64,000 nt of DNA from positions 81,931 through 145,930 of the forward strand of contig NZ_JALEGS010000012.1 of the NCBI RefSeq assembly GCF_022763345.1, read 5' to 3'. Position 1 is the stretch's first letter. Each line of letters starts with the position of its first letter. The notes beneath the pieces were generated by a model. The model saw nothing but the letters and a program-made list of their open reading frames with translations, was not told the DNA's origin and did no database searches. Both the position numbers and the translations under genes were made by a program. The stretch comes from Phaeodactylibacter sp. (GTDB lineage Bacteria; Bacteroidota; Bacteroidia; Chitinophagales; Saprospiraceae). Below, piece after piece: positions 46,113 to 55,696 of this stretch.

Positions 46113-46167
46113 TCACCTAATTGAGCGATACACACTTTTTAGAAAGTATAATAAAAATCAACGACTT

Positions 46168-46512
46168 ATGCCTGAATTTCTTTACAAGGGTAAGCTCTAC
46201 TACAACCCCGTGGAGTTTGCCATGGACAAAATCGGTGGCACTTGGAAGATGCCCATCCTATGGAGATTGAAAGACCGGGTGATGCGCTACAGCGAATTGA
46301 AGAGGGACATACCCCACATCACAGATAAGATGCTGACCACTCAGCTCAGGGAACTTGAAAGTGAAGGCTTCATCCACCGGGAGGTCTACCCGGTGGTCCC
46401 TCCAAAAGTGGAGTACTCCATGACGGACAAGGGCAGGACCTGCATTCCGATCATAGAGACGATAAGAAACTACGGCTTGTTTTTAATTGAGGAAGCAGGG
46501 ATTGAGCATTGA
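46168..46512 (+). CDS. HxlR-family winged-helix regulator
   Basis: A 114-residue HxlR/YodB-type repressor. Hallmarks: FAMDKIGGTWKMPILWRLKD, RYSELKRDIPHITDKMLTTQLRELE (recognition helix) and VPPKVEYSMTDKGRTCIPII. The ATG at 46168 gives the family's normal length; an upstream in-frame start would run through the operator. Many relatives sense quinones, aldehydes or oxidants, which suits control of the divergent DJ-1-like gene. No Cys at the usual N-terminal redox position is seen. Confidence 0.93.
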   Translation: MPEFLYKGKLYYNPVEFAMDKIGGTWKMPILWRLKDRVMRYSELKRDIPHITDKMLTTQLRELESEGFIHREVYPVVPPKVEYSMTDKGRTCIPIIETIRNYGLFLIEEAGIEH

Positions 46513-46513
46513 A

Positions 46514-46645
46514 ATGGGCTTCCAAACTTTCGGTTACGCTGTCAATCTGGATGTGCAGGTGCGCGAGCGGGTGCTTTGGTGGCAGGAAGGAAGCGCCCTA
46601 GACAGCAACCGCGATACCCTTTTTCCGGATGCAGATGGTGCCTAA
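46514..46645 (+). CDS. Possible 43-residue protein or gene remnant
   Basis: This frame starts by overlapping the region after the HxlR stop and encodes MGFQTFGYAVNLDVQVRERV followed by 23 residues ending DADGA. Composition is protein-like, but there is no recognisable family and it could be the tail of a decayed gene. It lies between the HxlR regulator and the convergent mfd gene. Confidence 0.25.
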   Translation: MGFQTFGYAVNLDVQVRERVLWWQEGSALDSNRDTLFPDADGA

Positions 46646-46695
46646 CAGCGCAGAACTATTTTGTGGGCACTTCGCTTAGTTTTGTGTTTTAAAAT

Positions 46696-49600
46696 TCACT
46701 CCCCCGCCGGCACCGCCACCTGCTCCACTTTCTCATCCACCTTACGCAGCACCCGCAGGGCGTCCTGTAGGCTGCGGACACCATCCTTGATCAGCATAAA
46801 GTGCCGGTTGGTCTTCTTGAAACTGAGCCCGCGTTTAGCACCTTCCTTCTGAACAAACATAAGCGTAGCCTGGAACTGCGCACTTTCGTAAAAGAGCGAT
46901 TGCGGGTTTTCCACAAAGTAGCAGCGCAACTTATTATTTTTGAGAATGAGGCGCTCGAAGCCTAAACGGCGGCAGACCCACCGCAGGCGCAGCCCGTCAA
47001 AGAGCTCGTACACAGGTTCGGGCAGGGCGCCGAAGCGGTCTTTCATGGCTTCCTCAAATTTTTGCAGTTCCTCCTCCGTCTCCAGCCCGTCTAGCTGCGT
47101 GTAGAGGTTGAGGCGCTCCTGTATGCTGCTGATGTACTCATCAGGGATGAGCATTTCCACATCGGTATCGATCTGCACCTCGCGCACGTACTGCCGGTTC
47201 TTGTCAAGCTCTTCCTTAAACAGTTCCTTGAACTCATTTTCCTTCAGTTCCTGAATGGCCTCCTCAAGGATTTTCTGGTAGGTTTCATACCCGATATCCG
47301 CAATGAAGCCACTCTGCTCCCCGCCCAGTAAATTACCTGCGCCCCGGATATCGAGGTCGCGCATGGCGATATTGAAGCCGCTGCCCAGCTCGGAGTGTTC
47401 CTCCAGCGTTTTGAGGCGCTTTCGGGCATCACTTGTGATGGTGGACATAGGCGGGCTGAAGAGATAACAGAAGGCCTTCTGATTGGAACGCCCCACACGG
47501 CCCCGCAACTGGTGCAGGTCGCTCATGCCAAATTGCTGAGCGTTGTTGATGATCATGGTGTTCGCATTCGGGATGTCTAGTCCGGTCTCGATAATATTGG
47601 TGCAAACCAGCACGTCGTAGCGCCCGTCGATGAAGTGGAGCAATGTTTTTTCAAGCTCCTTGGGGTCCATCTGCCCGTGGGCGCTGGCGATTTCCACATC
47701 CGGGCACATGCGGCGTACCATGGCGGTAATATCCGGCAGCGATTTCACCCGGTTGTGCACAAAGAAGACCTGACCACCCCGGTTGACCTCATAGTAGATC
47801 GCCTCCTTGACCACCTCTTCGCTAAATACCCGCACCTCCGTATGAATAGGCTGCCGGTTGGGCGGCGGGGTACGGATGATAGACAGGTCACGGGCGGCCA
47901 TCAGGGAAAACTGCAGGGTACGGGGTATGGGCGTTGCCGTCAGTGTGAGGGTATCAACATTGACTTTGATATTGCGGAGTTTTTCCTTGGCCGCTACGCC
48001 AAACTTCTGCTCTTCGTCAATAATGAGCAGGCCGAGGTCCTTGAAGCCAATCTTTTTATTCAGAATGGCATGGGTGCCGATAACGATGTCGATCTCTCCG
48101 TCTTTCAGCCGCTGGAAAATGGCATTCTTCTCTTTGGTTGTCCGAAAGCGATTCACATAGTCCACCGTCACCCCAAATTCTTCCAGCCGTTCTTTGAACG
48201 TACGGTAGTGCTGTAGGGCAAGGATCGTTGTGGGAACGAGCACCGCCACCTGCTTGCCGCCGACCACTGCCTTGAAAGCACCGCGGATGGCCACTTCGGT
48301 CTTCCCAAAGCCCACGTCCCCGCAAATGAGGCGGTCCATGGGGTAGCTTTTCATCATGTCCTCCTTCATGTCGTTGGTCGCCTTGAGCTGATCGGGCGTA
48401 TCTTCATAGATGAAGGAGGCTTCCAGCTCATTTTGCAGGTAACCATCGCTCGGGAAAGCGATCCCATCGGAGGCTTTGCGCTTGGCGTAGAGCTTGATCA
48501 GCTCACCGGCCATATCCTTGACTTTCTTCTTGGTGCGGCGCTTGAGGTTCTTCCAGGCATCCGAGCCCAGCTTGTCTACCTTAGGGGCAGTGCCTTCTTT
48601 GCCTACATATTTGGAGATTTTGTGCAGGGAGTTAATGCTGACGTAGAGAATGTCGTTGTTCTTGTAAATCAAACGGACCGACTCCTGCACATGCCCGTTG
48701 ATGTCGATCTTTTGCAGACCGGAGTATTTGCCCACCCCATGGTCGATGTGGGTGACGTAATCGCCCGGCTGCAACTCCCGCAGCATCCGCAGGTTGATCG
48801 CCTGATCGCGGGTGAAGCCCCGGCGCAGGCGGTAGCGGTGGAAACGCTGGAATATCTGATGGTCGGTATAGCAGGCGACCTTCAAATCCATATCGATAAA
48901 GCCTTCGTTGATGGACCTGGGGATGGGGTGGAGGTCCACCTTGGCTTCCAGATCTTCGAAGATGGAGTAGAAGCGTTCAATCTGCTTAGGGTTCTCGGCG
49001 AAGAGGTAGTTCTGGAGCCCGGTACTGGTGTTCTCATCCAGGTTTTCGATGAGCAGCTTGAAGTTTTTATTAAAGCTCGGCTGCGGGCGGGTGGAAAAGA
49101 CCACCTGCTCGTCAAATTCGATAGGCTGTGCGGAGGCCGCCATGCCCAGGATGTGGTAGTCCTTCACATCCTCCACAATCTCGAACGGCCGGATGAAGGC
49201 ACGGTCGCGGAAGATCTCCTTAAGCTCCTCCTCTTCCAACAGCGCGATGCCCTTGGCAAACTCTTCTGCCTTGTCGAAGCACTGCGTCAGCCGGTCCACC
49301 AGCAGCTGAAAGTCCTTTACCCAAACGGCGGTATTGGGCTGCAGAATCCGCAGCATACTCACCTTCTGCTCCTGGGAAAAGCGGGTGTTGATGTTGGGGA
49401 TGATGGTCACTGCGCCGATATTCTGTACCGATAGCTGTGTGGTCGGATTGAAGGTCCGGATACTCTCCACTTCCTCATCAAACAGCTCAATGCGGTAGGG
49501 ATATTCATTGCCAAAGGAGAAGATATCCACGATGCCGCCCCGGATGGAAAACTGCCCGGGCTCGTACACGAAGTCCTCCCGTGCAAAACCGTACTCCACC

Positions 49601-50091
49601 AGCACCTCGATGAGGAATTCCACATCCAGTTCTTCCTCTTTTTTAATATCAATCCGGCGCTGATTGAGCACTTCCGGAGCCACCACTTGTTCGAAGAGGG
49701 CTTCCGGGTAAGTCACTACGATTTCACCACCTGCCGGCGAATTGACAATTTTATTGATGGTCTCGGTGCGCTGCAGGACGTTGGTGTTGTTGAGTTCCTC
49801 AAAGTACATGGGCCGCTTGAAGGAATCAGGAAAAAAGCGGACAGCCTTGCCCTGCAGGAGGTTATCAAGGCTGTTTTGCAAATAAGCAGCCTCCTCCTTG
49901 TCATTTGCGATCAGCAGATGGTTACGCGGGTCGTTTTGGTAGACCGCTGTAAGGAGGAAGGCGGTCTGTGCCCCCACCAGCCCGTTAAGCTGAAGCCGGC
50001 AGGGCTTTTCACCACTCAGGGCTTTGTTGATACGCAGTGTACGGTTGTCGTTTCGGTACAATTCCTGAAGGCGGTCGAGGTTGTTCTCCAC
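46696..50091 (-). CDS. mfd: Transcription-repair coupling factor
   Basis: A 1131-residue Mfd that removes RNA polymerase stalled at DNA damage and recruits UvrA. Domains are a UvrB-like N-terminal module (about 1-350), the RNA-polymerase-interacting CarD-like domain (about 440-505; PGDYVTHIDHGVGKYSGLQ), superfamily 2 translocase motors with Walker A GDVGFGKTE at 591-599, DEEQ at 692-695, TATPIPRT and the QLRGRVGRS motif, and a C-terminal TRCF domain (about 985-1090). It starts at a GTG (50091); no better ATG was found. Length is close to the E. coli protein. Confidence 0.97.
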   Translation of the reverse strand: MENNLDRLQELYRNDNRTLRINKALSGEKPCRLQLNGLVGAQTAFLLTAVYQNDPRNHLLIANDKEEAAYLQNSLDNLLQGKAVRFFPDSFKRPMYFEELNNTNVLQRTETINKIVNSPAGGEIVVTYPEALFEQVVAPEVLNQRRIDIKKEEELDVEFLIEVLVEYGFAREDFVYEPGQFSIRGGIVDIFSFGNEYPYRIELFDEEVESIRTFNPTTQLSVQNIGAVTIIPNINTRFSQEQKVSMLRILQPNTAVWVKDFQLLVDRLTQCFDKAEEFAKGIALLEEEELKEIFRDRAFIRPFEIVEDVKDYHILGMAASAQPIEFDEQVVFSTRPQPSFNKNFKLLIENLDENTSTGLQNYLFAENPKQIERFYSIFEDLEAKVDLHPIPRSINEGFIDMDLKVACYTDHQIFQRFHRYRLRRGFTRDQAINLRMLRELQPGDYVTHIDHGVGKYSGLQKIDINGHVQESVRLIYKNNDILYVSINSLHKISKYVGKEGTAPKVDKLGSDAWKNLKRRTKKKVKDMAGELIKLYAKRKASDGIAFPSDGYLQNELEASFIYEDTPDQLKATNDMKEDMMKSYPMDRLICGDVGFGKTEVAIRGAFKAVVGGKQVAVLVPTTILALQHYRTFKERLEEFGVTVDYVNRFRTTKEKNAIFQRLKDGEIDIVIGTHAILNKKIGFKDLGLLIIDEEQKFGVAAKEKLRNIKVNVDTLTLTATPIPRTLQFSLMAARDLSIIRTPPPNRQPIHTEVRVFSEEVVKEAIYYEVNRGGQVFFVHNRVKSLPDITAMVRRMCPDVEIASAHGQMDPKELEKTLLHFIDGRYDVLVCTNIIETGLDIPNANTMIINNAQQFGMSDLHQLRGRVGRSNQKAFCYLFSPPMSTITSDARKRLKTLEEHSELGSGFNIAMRDLDIRGAGNLLGGEQSGFIADIGYETYQKILEEAIQELKENEFKELFKEELDKNRQYVREVQIDTDVEMLIPDEYISSIQERLNLYTQLDGLETEEELQKFEEAMKDRFGALPEPVYELFDGLRLRWVCRRLGFERLILKNNKLRCYFVENPQSLFYESAQFQATLMFVQKEGAKRGLSFKKTNRHFMLIKDGVRSLQDALRVLRKVDEKVEQVAVPAGE

Positions 50092-50388
50092 GGTTGCTAT
50101 AACGGTTGAAAGCCGAATGCGCTCTAAAGGGCATTCAGCAGCTAGTATTCAATTTCCAAAAAAGAAACAGAGGCTAACCTGGATAGTTTAGGTTACCATT
50201 TCCCGAAAGGGCGTCTATAAATGACGCAAAGTGGTTTGGGCAGACCTCTTAGGTCATTATATGCTGTACTTGAAGAGGTTTGGGCATGCCCCGAACGATA
50301 GCATCAGTAGCTCCAAACCTCTTCAACGTCAGTATAAATTGTTACAAACCGGATTAATCCCTTAATTTAGAGCAAAAATTTTCCGTCT
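50092..50388. other. mfd/OmpA divergent intergenic region with repeated and inverted motifs
   Basis: The 297-bp gap carries a perfect 14-bp inverted repeat, TTGAAGAGGTTTGG (50270-50283) and CCAAACCTCTTCAA (50313-50326), with a 29-bp loop. The sequence AAGTGGTTTGGGCA near 50229-50242 repeats the left arm region with one difference, and a small palindrome GACCT-CTT-AGGTC lies at 50243-50255. A TAATTTAG box near 50364, with TTG 21 bp upstream, may be the -7 of the OmpA gene. There is no gene. Confidence 0.5.
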
Positions 50389-51318
50389 ATGAATCACAAA
50401 CCCAAAATCTATTGGCCCTTACTGTTCACGCTTGCTGTCCTGGCAGTCTCCTGCGTAAGCAAAAAAGAGCACATGGCCCTCCAATCCGAACTGGAGATTG
50501 CAAATAAGGATGTGGCCCGTTTGGGCGAAAGCCTTAACGACTACATGAAGCGCCTTTCCGACTGCGACCGGGAGAAGGCGAACCTCAAAGCCCGCCTGCA
50601 GGCCGCTGAGAGTAATATGGTGCTTCGGGAAGAACAGGTTAATGACCTAAAGGACCTGGTAGCGGATCTGCGTCAGCAACGCGATGCTCAGCTGAATCAG
50701 GTGGACGATCTGACTACGCTTTCTCAGTCAGCCAGTGACAACATCAAGGAAACCTTGTCGCAGCTGCAAACCAAAGATAAGTACATTCAGATGCTGCAAG
50801 CGGCCAAAACGCGTGCCGACTCCATCAACCTGGCTCTGGCGGTCAACCTTAAAGGCGTACTCAGCGAAGGCATTGAGGACGAGGATGTGGAAGTGAAAGT
50901 GGACAAGACCGTGGTCTTTGTGAACCTTTCCGATAAAATGCTCTACAAAAGCGGCAGTGCCCAAATCACCGACCGGGCGAATGAAGTGCTGGGCAAAATT
51001 GCTAAGATCATCAAGTCCCGCCCTAACCTGGAGGTGATGGTGGAAGGCTACACCGACAGCCAGCCGATCAACACGGCTTGTATCAAGGACAACTGGGACC
51101 TGAGCGTGCTTCGTTCCACCTCTGTGGTGCGTGCGCTGCAGACCAATCATGGCATCGACCCCAACCGCTTAATCGCTGCTGGCCGGGGTGAGTTCAATGC
51201 ACTGGCGACCAATGATACGGCAGAAGGCCGGTCAATGAACCGCCGGACCCGCATTATCATCCTGCCAAAGCTGGATCAGTTCTACGACCTGCTGAACCCG
51301 AATCAGGTGCCGGAGTAA
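50389..51318 (+). CDS. OmpA-family lipoprotein with coiled coil
   Basis: A 309-residue lipoprotein (Cys22 in LAVSC). A long coiled coil (about 28-140, heptad-like ELEIANKDVARLGESLNDYM) is followed by an OmpA/MotB peptidoglycan-binding domain (about 170-290) with SGSAQITDRANEVLGKIAKII, VEGYTDSQPI and SMNRRTRIIIL. It should tether the outer membrane to peptidoglycan. The insertion INTACIKDNWDLSVLRSTSV between the TD and NRR motifs is usual for this subgroup. It is transcribed alone, facing cysS. Confidence 0.92.
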   Translation: MNHKPKIYWPLLFTLAVLAVSCVSKKEHMALQSELEIANKDVARLGESLNDYMKRLSDCDREKANLKARLQAAESNMVLREEQVNDLKDLVADLRQQRDAQLNQVDDLTTLSQSASDNIKETLSQLQTKDKYIQMLQAAKTRADSINLALAVNLKGVLSEGIEDEDVEVKVDKTVVFVNLSDKMLYKSGSAQITDRANEVLGKIAKIIKSRPNLEVMVEGYTDSQPINTACIKDNWDLSVLRSTSVVRALQTNHGIDPNRLIAAGRGEFNALATNDTAEGRSMNRRTRIIILPKLDQFYDLLNPNQVPE

Positions 51319-51346
51319 GGCATACCCTGACCCTGATCAAACTAAA

Positions 51347-51380
51347 CGGCCCTGCAGTTGCTTATCAAGCTGCAGGGCCG
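51347..51380. terminator. Bidirectional terminator between the OmpA lipoprotein and cysS
   Basis: CGGCCCTGCAG (51347-51357) pairs exactly with CTGCAGGGCCG (51370-51380) around a 12-nt loop. On the minus strand TTTAGTTT follows. It sits in the 90-bp gap between two convergent stops. Confidence 0.65.
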
Positions 51381-51408
51381 CTGTTGTAAAAGTTAGGCTG
51401 GAAAAGTG

Positions 51409-52920
51409 CTACGCTTTCGTCCAGCTCGTCCCTTCTTTGCTATCCTTGAGCACGATGCCGACTTCCTGCAGCACATCGCGGATTTTATCAGAAGTGCCCC
51501 AGTCCTTATTGGCGCGCGCCTCGGCACGGATATCGATGATCAGGTCCATGAGGCCATCCATCGGGCTGTCTCCGTTACTCTCGCCAGCTAAGCCTTCATC
51601 TTCGAGGGCAAATATTTCATCCACAAACCCGCGGAAGGTCTCCTGCAGGCGGGTGAGGGTCAGCTCGGTCAGGTCCGTCAGTTGCAGGTGGCCAGCGTTG
51701 AGGCTGTTGACCTTGGTCACGATTTCAAATAAGACCGCCAGGGCCTTGGGCGTATTGAAGTCGTCGTTCATCTCTGCATGCACCTGATCGATAAGTTTGT
51801 TGAGCTCCTCGTCGAGGGGACCAGGCTTACCGTTGCCGGGATGCTTCATGCCCTGCAGCAGCTTATTCCCTTCCATCAGGCGCTTGTAGCCTTTTTCGGC
51901 GGCTTGCAGTGCCTCATCCGTTAGGTCAAGGGTACTGCGGTAGTGCGACTGCAGCATAAAGAATTTCACCACCATCGGGCTGTACCCTTTGCTGATGTGT
52001 GGGCTGTTGCCAGTGAAGAGTTGCATGGGCGTGATGGTATTGCCATCACTCTTGGACATCTTGCGGCCGTTCATCAGCAGCATATTAGCGTGCATCCAGT
52101 AGCGGGCGCCGCTGCAGTTGCAAGAGCCCATATTCTGAGCGATCTCATTCTCGTGGTGAGGGAATTTGAGGTCATTACCGCCACCGTGGATATCGAAGGT
52201 CTCGCCCAGGTACTTCGTGCTCATCGCTGAGCATTCTAGGTGCCAGCCTGGGAAGCCCACCGACCATGGGGAACTCCAGCGCATCAGGTGTGAAGGTGCT
52301 GCTTTCATCCAGATCGCAAAGTCAGCTGGGTGGCGCTTCTCGCTTTGATTTTTGAGGTTGTCGCGGCTCTCGGCCATCAGGTCTTCAATCTTGCGGCCGG
52401 ACAATTTGCCGTAGGCTTTGGTTTCTTCGATAAACTTCAAGGTATCAAAGTAGATGGACCCATTGGATTCGTACCCGTAGCCGTTATCGATGATGTCCTG
52501 CACCATCTTGATCTGCTCCGGGATATGCCCGGTGGCCCGTGGTTCAATGCTCGGCGGCAGGGTGTTGAAGATGCGCATCATCTCGTGGAAGCCGTTGGTG
52601 TACTTCTGAGCAATTTCCATGGGCTCCAGTTCTTCCAGGCGCGCTTTCTTGGAGATTTTATCTTCGGTACCGATTTCATCGCTATCGCCTTCGAGGTGGC
52701 CTACATCGGTGATGTTACGGACATAGCGCACCTTGTAACCCAGGTACATGAGGTAACGGTAGATGACATCGAAGCTGGTGAACGTACGGCAGTTCCCCAA
52801 ATGGACATCGCTGTAGACGGTGGGCCCGCATACATACATGCCGATACGCCCTTCATTCAGGGGCGTGAACACTTCCTTGTCGCGGGAGAGGCTGTTGTAA
52901 ATCTTGAGTGTATTTTCCAT
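51409..52920 (-). CDS. cysS: Cysteinyl-tRNA synthetase
   Basis: A 503-residue class I synthetase. Zinc and ATP motifs are present: [20 protein letters not shown] (HLGN is the HIGH signature; Cys31 in VCGP is the first zinc ligand), WHLECSAMS (second), HHENEIAQ and the KMSKSDGN loop. A DALR-like helical C-terminal domain follows. Length is normal. A consensus-like promoter lies 22 bp upstream and a terminator follows the stop. Confidence 0.97.
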   Translation of the reverse strand: MENTLKIYNSLSRDKEVFTPLNEGRIGMYVCGPTVYSDVHLGNCRTFTSFDVIYRYLMYLGYKVRYVRNITDVGHLEGDSDEIGTEDKISKKARLEELEPMEIAQKYTNGFHEMMRIFNTLPPSIEPRATGHIPEQIKMVQDIIDNGYGYESNGSIYFDTLKFIEETKAYGKLSGRKIEDLMAESRDNLKNQSEKRHPADFAIWMKAAPSHLMRWSSPWSVGFPGWHLECSAMSTKYLGETFDIHGGGNDLKFPHHENEIAQNMGSCNCSGARYWMHANMLLMNGRKMSKSDGNTITPMQLFTGNSPHISKGYSPMVVKFFMLQSHYRSTLDLTDEALQAAEKGYKRLMEGNKLLQGMKHPGNGKPGPLDEELNKLIDQVHAEMNDDFNTPKALAVLFEIVTKVNSLNAGHLQLTDLTELTLTRLQETFRGFVDEIFALEDEGLAGESNGDSPMDGLMDLIIDIRAEARANKDWGTSDKIRDVLQEVGIVLKDSKEGTSWTKA

Positions 52921-52941
52921 TCAGGGTATTTTTTGACGGCG

Positions 52942-52972
52942 CAAAAATAAGAAGCTTAACCGCAGGAATCAA
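52942..52972 (-). promoter_or_regulatory. Promoter of cysS
   Basis: On the minus strand TTG (52970-52972) is followed after 20 bp by TATTTTTG (52942-52949), a full match to TAnnTTTG. The start codon is 21 bp further on, implying a very short leader. Confidence 0.55.
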
Positions 52973-52980
52973 GCAAACAG

Positions 52981-53014
52981 GAAGGGAGTTGCGGACCTAT
53001 CTGCAACTCCCTTC
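52981..53014 (-). terminator. Hairpin after the TonB-dependent receptor gene
   Basis: GAAGGGAGTTGC (52981-52992) pairs exactly with GCAACTCCCTTC (53003-53014) around a 10-nt loop. It lies 35 bp beyond the receptor stop and just upstream of the cysS promoter. The T tract on the minus strand is weak. Confidence 0.55.
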
Positions 53015-53049
53015 AAATATTTTGGTCTTACCAGCGTGATTTCCGGCGA

Positions 53050-55485
53050 TTAATTCCCGCCCAGGCGGCCGGCTTCATCCTCCAGTCCGGTCTTGCGCTT
53101 GCGCGATTTGATGTTTTGGTTGCCAAACCGGTAGTTCACGCTCATGCTGATGCGGCGGCTATCCCAACGTCCGCTGCCCTGTGATATCAGCCCGGCGAAG
53201 TTGGACTCTCCGTCCCAGCCGGTTTCATAGAACAGGTCCTGCCCGCTTACCCGCACGTTGAGCTTGTCATCCAGGAATTTGCGCTGCAGCCCCAGGTTGA
53301 GACTCCAGTTGCTTTCGTATTCAAAAACACCGCCCCAAACGCCGGGGCCGCTGTAGTAGCCCGAGACTTCCCCCTGAAAGCCCCAGGGCAGGGTGATGGT
53401 ATGCTGCTGGAAGATGTTATAGGTGAAGGCTTGCAGGTCTACGACAGCTCCATTGCCATAGTCCGCCTGATTATCGAGATGGGACGCGCTAACGTTGAAA
53501 TAGGCATTCCACTTCTCCGTGATTTGCACCGGTGCGCTGATGTTGGCACTGATGATGGTCTGACTCGCCAGGTTGTCCCAGGTAATAAAGCCTGCCCGCG
53601 GGTCATTCTCATCCGGTGCCATCAGACGGGTGATTTGGTCGGTGGTTTTGCTGTAAGCCACTTTGAAGTTGTAGCGGTAAGCCAGGGTGTAGCCCAGCTC
53701 CAGATTGTTGACGATCTCCGGTCGGAGGAAGGGGTTGCCTTTCTCGTAGGATAGCTGGCTGATCTGATTATTGAACGGGTTCAGCACGTTGTAGTCGGGC
53801 CGGTTGATGCGGCGGCCGTAGTTGAGGGACAGGCTGTTTTTTTGCGAAAGCTGATAGGTGACGCCTGCGCTCGGGAACCAGTTGAGGTAATTGAGCTCCA
53901 CGGGTGGCTCCTGTAGCTCGGCTTTGAAGGCTTGCAGGTCGCCCGTGGCATCGGTCTGCTCAGCGCGTACACCCGCCGAGACGTTCCACTTTTCCCCCAA
54001 CTGCCGGGCAAAGTTCATATACCCTGCATAGACATTCTCATCGTACTCAAAGCGGTTGGAGGAATTGTCGTTGCGCACCGGCACGCCATCATTCACATCA
54101 AAGAACAGGAAGGTATTGTCGGACACCACCTTGCTTAGCTTGGTACCCATGCTGAACTTACCGCCCAGAAGGGGTTGCTCGTAGTCTACCTTGAAAGTGT
54201 AGATGTCAATATCGGTCGGCGTATCGAAGCTGTTGATGATCTCCGTGAGCAGGGTCTCCTCATTCGCGTCAAAGTAAAGATTTGGCTGCAGGCGCTCGCT
54301 CTCATTGCGGAAGCGGCCGTAGTCTGCATCAATATTCAGGGTGCGCTCGTTGCCGCCATCGTAGCGGTAGTTGAGGTTGAAGGTATTCTGAGTACGGGTA
54401 TCCTCAGAGGCATTGCGGGCTACGAGTATGCTATCCGGCAGGTTATTGCTGGAAGCCAGGTTGAAGATTTCAATGCGGTTGAAGGCATTATTCTGGCCGT
54501 TGAAACCCCGCCCATCCGTCAAAAAGCCGATGGTGTGCTTATCGGACAGGAAGAAGTCAGCTCCAAGGCGGTAGTTAAAAAACTCGCGTTCGTTGCGATG
54601 GTTGTTGACTTCATCCAGCCGCAGCCCGTTTTGGAAGCTCACAAAGTTCATTTTGTTGAAGCCCTCGCCTTCACCGTATCCGCCGCCACCGAAGATGTTC
54701 ATCTTGCCGTTGCGAAAATTGCCGCTGGCGTTCAGATTGGAGTTGTTGTAGCGGCCCTGGCTGAAAGTGCCGTTCAGGGAGCCATTGGCACCGATGCTGT
54801 CATCCTTTTTCATGCGGATGTCGATGATACCAGCATTGCCCTCTGCCTCGTACTTTGCGCCCGGATTGGTAATGATATCAATACGGTCGATTTGATCCGC
54901 CGGAAGGTTTTGCAGGAAGTTGCTAAGGTCTTGCCCACCGAGCGGCAGGCGTTTGCCATCTACATACACGAGCACGCCCGAGCGGCCGAGCACGTTGATG
55001 TTGTCGTTATTGTCTACGGTCACGCCAGGCGCTTTGCGCAATAGCGAAAGCCCGTCTGAACCCGTGCTGTTGATAGTCCCTTGTACGTTAAAAACCGTGC
55101 GGTCGGGCTTGATTTCCACCATAGCGCGCTGTGCCGTTACGGTAGCGCCGGCCAGTTCAATGGAAGTACTGCCGAATTGAAGGGCACCCAGGTCCTTTTG
55201 CTCCTCAGCGGCAAGGGTGACCTCCGGCAGCCAAAGATCGGCAGCGCCTACATAAGAGGCTTTGAAGAGGTAAGTGCCAGCTGGCATATTCTGAAAACGA
55301 AATACCCCGGATTCATCGCTGACTTCCACTTTGAGGATGGTGGTGTCAGCCGGGTTATGCAGGACCACATTTGCAAAGGAGACCGGTTCCCCGGATTCAT
55401 CCTGCAGTTGGCCTTTGATGCTGCCCTCCTGGGCAAAAATTGCAATGGAAAAAAGTAACAGTGTGAGTGATAATAAAGCTTTCAT
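53050..55485 (-). CDS. TonB-dependent receptor, outer-membrane beta-barrel family
   Basis: An 811-residue exported receptor (signal MKALLSLTLLLFSIAIFAQ). An N-terminal carboxypeptidase-regulatory-like domain (about 20-100; GSIKGQLQDESGEPVSFANV) is followed by a plug (about 110-225; LRKAPGVTVDNNDNINVLGRS, RIDIITNPGAKYEAEGNAGII) and a large barrel of the OMP_b-brl_3 type, ending in VNYRFGNQNIKSRKRKTG. No SusD partner is adjacent, so this is not an obvious polysaccharide locus; ligand is unknown. The ATG at 55485 begins the signal peptide. A consensus promoter precedes it. Confidence 0.93.
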   Translation of the reverse strand: MKALLSLTLLLFSIAIFAQEGSIKGQLQDESGEPVSFANVVLHNPADTTILKVEVSDESGVFRFQNMPAGTYLFKASYVGAADLWLPEVTLAAEEQKDLGALQFGSTSIELAGATVTAQRAMVEIKPDRTVFNVQGTINSTGSDGLSLLRKAPGVTVDNNDNINVLGRSGVLVYVDGKRLPLGGQDLSNFLQNLPADQIDRIDIITNPGAKYEAEGNAGIIDIRMKKDDSIGANGSLNGTFSQGRYNNSNLNASGNFRNGKMNIFGGGGYGEGEGFNKMNFVSFQNGLRLDEVNNHRNEREFFNYRLGADFFLSDKHTIGFLTDGRGFNGQNNAFNRIEIFNLASSNNLPDSILVARNASEDTRTQNTFNLNYRYDGGNERTLNIDADYGRFRNESERLQPNLYFDANEETLLTEIINSFDTPTDIDIYTFKVDYEQPLLGGKFSMGTKLSKVVSDNTFLFFDVNDGVPVRNDNSSNRFEYDENVYAGYMNFARQLGEKWNVSAGVRAEQTDATGDLQAFKAELQEPPVELNYLNWFPSAGVTYQLSQKNSLSLNYGRRINRPDYNVLNPFNNQISQLSYEKGNPFLRPEIVNNLELGYTLAYRYNFKVAYSKTTDQITRLMAPDENDPRAGFITWDNLASQTIISANISAPVQITEKWNAYFNVSASHLDNQADYGNGAVVDLQAFTYNIFQQHTITLPWGFQGEVSGYYSGPGVWGGVFEYESNWSLNLGLQRKFLDDKLNVRVSGQDLFYETGWDGESNFAGLISQGSGRWDSRRISMSVNYRFGNQNIKSRKRKTGLEDEAGRLGGN

Positions 55486-55526
55486 GGTGTCGCAGTTGTA
55501 TGGTGCTGCTTGCACAGCCGGGTGTC

Positions 55527-55559
55527 CAAAACTATGTGAGTATAAACCGAAAAGTCAAA
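55527..55559 (-). promoter_or_regulatory. Promoter of the TonB-dependent receptor gene
   Basis: On the minus strand TTTG (55556-55559) is followed after 21 bp by TAGTTTTG (55527-55534). Both are full matches to the Bacteroidota consensus, about 41 bp before the ATG. Confidence 0.6.
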
Positions 55560-55696
55560 CCTGTTCAAATCGTCTTCCGTTGTAATGGAGACAAATATCT
55601 GACAATAGCTGCACAGAGGCACGCTTTTTTCGATAAACAGCCTCCTGAGCAGATGAATTAGCAATAAAGTGTACGAAGTAAGGATTGGGATGGATT

